This document shows, piece after piece, positions 59,329 through 64,000 of a stretch of 64,000 nucleotides of DNA. The DNA is taken from positions 2,294,001-2,358,000 of the forward strand of contig NZ_CP083439.1 of NCBI RefSeq assembly GCF_021919125.1. The letters are read 5' to 3'. The number at the start of each line of letters is the position of its first letter. The stretch's first letter is position 1. The translations under genes and the position numbers were made by a program. The notes beneath the pieces are model-generated. The model saw only the letters and a program-made list of their open reading frames with translations, was not told where the DNA came from and did no database searches. The DNA comes from Clavibacter sp. A6099 (GTDB taxonomy: Bacteria; Actinomycetota; Actinomycetes; Actinomycetales; Microbacteriaceae).

Positions 59329-60851
59329 CGCGCGGCCCCCTCGCGGGGACGCCCGGCCTCACGGGACGACGTCGCGGCGAGCGCCTTCGCGGTGATGCGG
59401 GTGGCCATCGACGTGAAGATCACGCCGTGGAAGGGCAGGATCGAGAACCAGTACAGCCGGCCGGCGAGGCCGGAGGGGAAGAAGATCGCGCGCTGCCGGT
59501 AGTCGCTGCCCCCGCCCTCGCGGGGCGTGGAGCTCAGCTCGAGCCAGGCCTCGCCGGGCAGCTTCATCTCGGCGCGCAGCCGCAGCGAGGATCCGCGCTC
59601 GATGTGCTCGACGCGCCAGAAGTCGAGCGCGTCGCCGGTCTGCAGGGTGGTCGCGCTGCGGCGTCCGCGGCGGAGGCCCACGCCGCCGACGAGCTTGTCC
59701 ATCCAGCCGCGTGCGGCCCAGGCGACGGGCAGCGAGTACCAGCCGTTGTCGCCGCCGATCGACTCGATCACGGCCCAGAGGTCCTCGGGCGCCGCGTCGG
59801 TCGAGCGCTCCTTGAGGTCGAGGTAGACGGTGTGGCCGGACCAGTCGGGGTCGCTCGGCAGCAGGTCGCTGGGCGCGCCGACGACGGCGGAGTCCTTCCA
59901 GCTGGTCTCGACGACGCCGTCGCGCATGCGGCCGAGTGCGAGGCGCACGGAGCGGCGGTAGCCGGTGAGGCCGCCCTCGGGGTCGGGGATGTAGGTCGAG
60001 ATGTCGTGCTCGCCCATCACGCAGTCGTACTGCAGCGACTCGATGATGGGCACCGCGAGCGTCCGCGGGATGGGCGTGACGACGTTGACCCAGTGCGCGG
60101 CGAGGCGCGGGGCGAAGACCGGGATGGACGCGATGGGCCGCTGGGGCAGGCCGGCCTCGACCGCGTAGCCGTTCATCATCTGGCCGTAGCGGAGCACGTC
60201 CGGCCCGCCGATGTCGAAGGTGCGGTTGAGGTCGGCGGGCAGGTCGGCCGCGGCGACGAGGTAGTAGAGGACGTCGCGGATCGCGATGGGCTGGATGAAG
60301 TTGCGCACCCAGCCGGGTGCGGGCATGAAGGGCAGGACCTCGGTGAGGTGGCGGATCATCTCGAACGACGTGGAGCCGGATCCGATGACCACGCCCGCCT
60401 GCAGCGCGATGGTCGGCACGCCGCTCGCGAGGAGCACGTCGCCGACGGCCTTGCGGCTCGCGAGGTGCTTCGAGAGCTCCGGGGTGTCGGGGTGCAGCCC
60501 GCCGAGGTAGACGATGCGACCCACGCCCGCGGCCTTCGCGGCGGTCGCGACGTGCTCGGCGGAGGCGCGCTCCGACGACGCGAAGTCGCCCTTGGATCCC
60601 ATGCCGTGCACGAGGTAGTAGAGGACGTCGACCCCGTCGACCGCGGGGCCGAGGGTCGCCGCGTCGGCGAGGTCGCCGCGCACGACCTCCACGTCGTCGC
60701 GCCAGGGCACGTCGGTGAGACGGCGGGGGTCCCGCACGAGCACGCGCACCCGGAAGCCGGCGTCGAGGAGACGGGGCACGAGCCGACCGCCGATGTAGCC
60801 CGTCGCTCCGGTCACGAGGGCGAGACGGGAGGCGGCGCTCGGCGATGTCAT
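59325..60851 (-). CDS. NAD-dependent epimerase-like SDR with C-terminal DUF2867
   Basis: 508 residues. The N-terminal extended SDR carries GATGYIG at 15-21, YLVHGMGSKGDFASSERASA and a substrate loop near SRKAVGD. The C-terminal ~180 residues are DUF2867 (EDLWAVIESIGGDNGWYSLP, TGDALDFWRVEHIERG, FFPSGLAGRLYWFSILPFHG). Such two-domain proteins are widespread in actinobacteria and related to NmrA/DUF2867 proteins thought to act on hydrophobic substrates. ATG 60851 follows a TAGCGT hexamer by six bases. Coupled to the membrane protein gene downstream (GTGA). Confidence 0.92.
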   Translation of the reverse strand: MTSPSAASRLALVTGATGYIGGRLVPRLLDAGFRVRVLVRDPRRLTDVPWRDDVEVVRGDLADAATLGPAVDGVDVLYYLVHGMGSKGDFASSERASAEHVATAAKAAGVGRIVYLGGLHPDTPELSKHLASRKAVGDVLLASGVPTIALQAGVVIGSGSTSFEMIRHLTEVLPFMPAPGWVRNFIQPIAIRDVLYYLVAAADLPADLNRTFDIGGPDVLRYGQMMNGYAVEAGLPQRPIASIPVFAPRLAAHWVNVVTPIPRTLAVPIIESLQYDCVMGEHDISTYIPDPEGGLTGYRRSVRLALGRMRDGVVETSWKDSAVVGAPSDLLPSDPDWSGHTVYLDLKERSTDAAPEDLWAVIESIGGDNGWYSLPVAWAARGWMDKLVGGVGLRRGRRSATTLQTGDALDFWRVEHIERGSSLRLRAEMKLPGEAWLELSSTPREGGGSDYRQRAIFFPSGLAGRLYWFSILPFHGVIFTSMATRITAKALAATSSREAGRPREGAAR

Positions 60852-60857
60852 TCCCTC

Positions 60858-60863
60858 ACGCTA
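60858..60863 (-). promoter_or_regulatory. -10 element, leaderless epimerase start
   Basis: TAGCGT on the minus strand is separated by six bases from the ATG at 60851. Confidence 0.5.
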
Positions 60864-60924
60864 GGCAATCAGCCTGGCAAGCCGCTCCCAGGAGCCGGGA
60901 CGGAAGGTGGGCGGGATCCGAGGA

Positions 60925-61698
60925 TCAACCCTCGGCGGACTCGAGCTCGGCGAGGTACCGGCGCCAGGTGGGGCCGTGCTCGGCCTCGCACGTCGTCCAG
61001 TCGACCGGGCGGCCGTGCACGAGGTCCTCGAGGAGGTCGAGGTGCAGGCGCCAGCTCGCCTTCAGCACGTTCGCGATGCCGGCGGGGAGGTACCCGGAGA
61101 CCGTGACGCCGAGCTCCGTCTGGCGGTCCCGCGGACCGCCGGCCACCTCCTGGAGGCGGAGGAGGAAGCGCGCCGAGACCTCTCCCTCGTGGACGAACGT
61201 GTAGTCGATCGCCCGCCCCTCCTCGAAGCGCGTGATGACGCCGCCGGACGCGGAGGCGAGGCTGCGGTCGGGCTGCGTCATCCACTCGAACCAGAAGTCG
61301 CCGCCGTCCATCTGCTCGATGGACGCCTCGGCGAGCCAGCCGGAGACCATGTCGGCGTCGGAGACCGCGTCCCACACGATGAGCGCGGGCAGGTCGATGA
61401 GCCGGCGGAAGACGAACTCGTACGGCAGGAAGACGGTGTTCTCGCGGGCCTCCGAGAGGAAGGCGCCGGGAAGGGAGGGGAACCGGGTGCGATAGGGCTC
61501 CTGGTCGTAAGCCTGGTCGCCGTCGAGGCCGGCGGAGGCGGGCATGCCCTCGTCGAGCTCGCGGGAGGCCAGGCGCGCCTCGGCGGCGTCGGTGTGCTCG
61601 AGGGCGGGGGCGCCACCGCGGCGCGAGGGCATCGGGTTCTCGGCGCGCGGGTCGGACGCCTCGCGCGGGGCCTGTCCGGGGGTGTGATCGGGATCCAC
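60925..61698 (-). CDS. SRPBCC (START-like, AHSA1) domain protein
   Basis: 257 residues. A 75-residue charged N-terminal arm precedes an SRPBCC domain of the AHSA1 type: FLPYEFVFRRLIDLPALIVW, WLAEASIEQMDGGDFWFEWM, RAIDYTFVHEGEVSARFLLR. These hydrophobic-pocket domains bind lipids or activate partners. GTG 61698 is the start, with TAGGCT six bases upstream, so a leaderless mRNA is predicted. Function unknown. Confidence 0.8.
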   Translation of the reverse strand: MDPDHTPGQAPREASDPRAENPMPSRRGGAPALEHTDAAEARLASRELDEGMPASAGLDGDQAYDQEPYRTRFPSLPGAFLSEARENTVFLPYEFVFRRLIDLPALIVWDAVSDADMVSGWLAEASIEQMDGGDFWFEWMTQPDRSLASASGGVITRFEEGRAIDYTFVHEGEVSARFLLRLQEVAGGPRDRQTELGVTVSGYLPAGIANVLKASWRLHLDLLEDLVHGRPVDWTTCEAEHGPTWRRYLAELESAEG

Positions 61699-61704
61699 GT
61701 GCCG

Positions 61705-61710
61705 AGCCTA
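61705..61710 (-). promoter_or_regulatory. -10 element, leaderless SRPBCC start
   Basis: TAGGCT on the minus strand ends six bases before the GTG at 61698. Confidence 0.45.
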
Positions 61711-61871
61711 GGCGCGGACCGCCGGTCCGGTCCCTGAATTCCTCACAGGTGTCAGGGCATGGTGCGCACGGGGATGCGGACGGCGGGCCGCGCGCCCCGC
61801 GGGCGGCCCGCCCACCGCCCGTATCCTGGACGCCGGTCGACGGGCGGATCCGGGACCGGGACAGGACGAAG

Positions 61872-62810
61872 ATGCCTCGCACGCTCGCGCTCGCCGTCGA
61901 CTTCGGCGGCACCAAGGTCGAGTCCGCGCTCGTGGACGACGCGGGCCGCGTGCTCGAGGGCAGCCGGTTCCGCGGTCCCACAGGTCCCGAGCGCTCCGCC
62001 GACGAGCTGCTCGACGCCGTCCTCGGGGTCGCCCGGCAGGCGCTCGCCGCCCTGCCCGACGACGCCGAGCTCGTGGGCACGGGCCTCGCCGCCGCCGGTC
62101 CGGTCGACGTGCCGCACGGCCTCGTCTCGCCGCTCAACGTGCCCGCCTGGCGGGACTACCCGCTGCGCGACCGCCTCGCCGAGCTCACCCCCGGCGTGCC
62201 CACCACGCTGCAGATGGACGGCCTCGCCATCACGCTCGCCGAGCACTGGGTCGGCGCCGGCCGCGGCCACGACCACGTGATGGGCATGATCGTCTCCACC
62301 GGGATCGGCGGCGGGCTCGTGCTCGGCGGCCGCACCGCCGCGGGATCGACGGGCAACGCCGGCCACATCGGCCACGTCGAGGTCGCCGGGTTCGACGACC
62401 CGTGCACCTGCGGCGGGCAGGGGTGCGTCGAGGCCATCGCGTCGGGGCCGAAGAGCGTCGCCTGGGCGCGCGCGCAGGGCTGGACGGGATCCACCGGCGA
62501 GCATCTGGCCGCCTCCTACCGGGACGGCGACGCGACGGCCGTCGCGGCCGTCCGGCGCGCGGGCCTCGCGATCGGCCGGGCCATCGCGTCCGCGAGCTCC
62601 CTCGTGGACCTCGACGTCGTCGCGATCGGCGGCGGGTTCAGCCGCGTCACGCCCGACCTCTTCGACATGATCCGCGAGCCGATCGCGCTCCGCGAGCAGT
62701 TCGGCTTCGTCACGAAGACGCGCGTCGTCCCCTCCGGCCTCTCGTCCGACGGCCCGATCATCGGCGCGGGCGCGCTCGTGCACCGCAGGGAGATGGTCCC
62801 CAGCTTCTGA
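61872..62810 (+). CDS. ROK family sugar kinase
   Basis: 312 residues. ATP-binding DFGGTK at 10-15, the catalytic D116 in QMDGLAI, MIVSTGIGGGLVLGG, and the ROK zinc site (H168 in GHIGHVEVAG with C178, C180 and C185 in PCTCGGQGCVEA) are all seen. It is the length of glucokinase/allokinase-type ROK enzymes and lacks the HTH of ROK repressors. It phosphorylates a hexose or amino sugar; glucose is the common substrate but unproven. ATG 61872 follows AGGACGAAG; the extended frame to 61749 adds low-complexity sequence and is rejected. Confidence 0.92.
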   Translation: MPRTLALAVDFGGTKVESALVDDAGRVLEGSRFRGPTGPERSADELLDAVLGVARQALAALPDDAELVGTGLAAAGPVDVPHGLVSPLNVPAWRDYPLRDRLAELTPGVPTTLQMDGLAITLAEHWVGAGRGHDHVMGMIVSTGIGGGLVLGGRTAAGSTGNAGHIGHVEVAGFDDPCTCGGQGCVEAIASGPKSVAWARAQGWTGSTGEHLAASYRDGDATAVAAVRRAGLAIGRAIASASSLVDLDVVAIGGGFSRVTPDLFDMIREPIALREQFGFVTKTRVVPSGLSSDGPIIGAGALVHRREMVPSF

Positions 62811-62880
62811 CGGCGGCCGTCGGGCGGATCCCCCGACCCCTCCCGACGACCGCCGCCCGGCCGCCGACCGCCGCCCGCCG

Positions 62881-64000
62881 CTAGGACAGCTCGGCGTAGA
62901 GCGGGCTCGTGTAGAACCAGAGGTCCTTCCACGGGTCCGCGTCGCCCAGCACGTCGATCGCGGGGCCGGCGGGGTCGATCGCCTGGCCGAGGAAGCCCGG
63001 CTGCTGGCGCTTGCCGTCGGTGCCGCGGAGTCGCACGTAGAAGCGGTCGCCGGGCACGGTGATCTCCTGCGACAGGTGGTAGCCGCCCGGGATCGCCGTG
63101 AGGCGCGCCACCGGGAGCTGCGCGACCACGCGCGTCGCGGGCGCGGTCATGGAGTCGCGGTCGGCGGCGGGGCCGTCGATCCGGCCGACGATCACGTCCA
63201 CGCGCGCGAGCTCCGGCACGAAGCCGGCGCGGTTCGGGCGCGACGCCGTCATGATGTCGGCCGTCACCGTGACCCTGCGGTCGCGCTTGCCGATGAGCGT
63301 CCCGCCGAGCGGGACGGTGCGGCCGCGCTCGAGGACGAGGCGCGCGTCGATCGAGTCGACGAGGCCGCCGTGGTCCACCCACACGCGGCCGGCGCGGATC
63401 GCGTCGAGCACGGAGGTGTGGTCCTGGCGGACCGCGCCCACGTGCGTGCGGCTGTAGTGGCCAGGCCAGAAGTCGTTCTCGTCGGTGTCCACGCCGCCGC
63501 GGTAGACGGGATCCACCATGCGGCCGTCGCGGTCGTAGTCGCTGCCCGGGCCGACCTCGGTGGTGTCGAGGTAGACGTTGTGGCTGTCGCTCGTGGCCGT
63601 GACGACGAAGTGCCGCCCCTCGGCGAGCATCGAGTCCCAGACGCCGCCGACCGTCGCGGTGACCCAGTCGAAGCCGCCCCAGGTGCGGTATGACTCGGCC
63701 GGGTAGCCGGGGAACGAGTACGTGCCGCGGGAGTTGCCGTAGAGGCCGCGCCCGCCGGTCGTGCTGTGCGGGGACGGCAGACCGCCCGCCTGGTGGCCGG
63801 GCGCGCCCTCCATGCCGAGGACCACGCGCGGGCCCGCGTCCTGCCACGCCCGCAGCTCGTGCGGCGAGTCGATGCCCTGGCGCGACGGGTGGTTGGGGAG
63901 CATCACGGCGTCCTTCACGCGGCGCGAGGCGACGGCCTGGTCGAGGAAGCGGATCCCCTCGAGCGCGAGCGCCTCGTTCGCCGGGGTGCCGTCGCGCGTG
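62881..64000 (-). CDS. PHP-domain metallo-phosphoesterase-like protein (5' partial)
   Basis: The frame is open to the right edge, so the start lies outside; 373 residues are visible. MLPNHPSRQGID with the HPSR metal-binding histidine, a KDAVMLPNHP block, VTATSDSHNVY and the C-terminal WYSTSPLYAEL-type ending (FYTSPLYAELS) are typical of the secreted PHP-domain proteins of actinobacteria. RGGVDTDENDFWPGHYSRTH and a beta-sandwich-like C-terminal part (VPLGGTLIGKRDRRVTVTAD) follow. It probably hydrolyses a phosphate ester; no signal peptide can be judged because the N-terminus is missing. Confidence 0.82.
   Translation of the reverse strand, partial: TRDGTPANEALALEGIRFLDQAVASRRVKDAVMLPNHPSRQGIDSPHELRAWQDAGPRVVLGMEGAPGHQAGGLPSPHSTTGGRGLYGNSRGTYSFPGYPAESYRTWGGFDWVTATVGGVWDSMLAEGRHFVVTATSDSHNVYLDTTEVGPGSDYDRDGRMVDPVYRGGVDTDENDFWPGHYSRTHVGAVRQDHTSVLDAIRAGRVWVDHGGLVDSIDARLVLERGRTVPLGGTLIGKRDRRVTVTADIMTASRPNRAGFVPELARVDVIVGRIDGPAADRDSMTAPATRVVAQLPVARLTAIPGGYHLSQEITVPGDRFYVRLRGTDGKRQQPGFLGQAIDPAGPAIDVLGDADPWKDLWFYTSPLYAELS

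Overview
The window is a gene-dense, very GC-rich (about 73% G+C by eye) chromosomal segment from an actinobacterium. The best guess is a member of the Microbacteriaceae close to Clavibacter. This rests on the codon bias, a mycoredoxin and a Xi-class GST-like reductase (thiol systems typical of mycothiol users), a desferrioxamine-type siderophore operon behind an IdeR/DtxR box, a HAIR (HspR) operator, a DUF2867 epimerase and a single-domain maltokinase. The genus is an inference; no rRNA or tRNA gene is present to prove it. I see no phage, insertion sequence, CRISPR array or tRNA. The one clearly broken gene is an S41 peptidase near 50 kb.

Layout. 1-5.9 kb: end of a BrkB/YihY membrane protein, an MDR oxidoreductase, a MarR regulator coupled to an NmrA-like reductase, a family III CoA-transferase and an SDR. 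5.9-6.9 kb: a small unknown protein and an Hsp20 gene whose promoter carries both a CIRCE and a HAIR element. 6.9-12.5 kb: iron-regulated NIS siderophore operon (decarboxylase, N-hydroxylase, then a fused acyltransferase-synthetase). 12.7-17 kb: stand-alone AICAR-transformylase-like gene, a run of four small highly acidic proteins leading into a stress-type SDR, and a catalase-fold-like protein. 17.1-23.6 kb: DUF2231-Rieske protein, an ArsR-type regulator coupled to an MFS gene, a second MFS gene, a flotillin/NfeD pair and a zinc-ribbon protein. 23.7-30.3 kb: sugar ABC transporter (binding protein and two permeases, no ATPase) followed by a LacZ-type beta-galactosidase. 30.4-36.6 kb: alditol oxidase, mycoredoxin, maltokinase, a small secreted protein with a tiny membrane protein, and oligopeptidase B. 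36.6-39.9 kb: TPP riboswitch, thiM, and a ThiE-ThiD-TenA triple fusion. 40-49.8 kb: cupin, MFS transporter, small membrane proteins, SNF2 helicase, GST-like reductase, a degenerate hydrolase, a TPR protein and an alcohol dehydrogenase. 49.8-64 kb: frameshifted S41 peptidase, ABM monooxygenase, PoxB, DUF1684 protein, NagA, S9 peptidase, TetR, SGNH hydrolase, DUF2867 epimerase, SRPBCC protein, ROK kinase, and the end of a PHP-domain protein.

How it works together. Operons are tight: ATGA or GTGA stop/start overlaps link most co-transcribed pairs. Many single genes look leaderless, with a TAnnnT -10 hexamer exactly 6-7 bases before the start codon and no room for a Shine-Dalgarno site. Convergent or operon ends are marked by strong GC hairpins without U tracts. 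Two DNA-level patterns cut across genes: the hexamer GGATCC is far more frequent than composition predicts in all three reading frames, and the leaderless start architecture recurs at least a dozen times.
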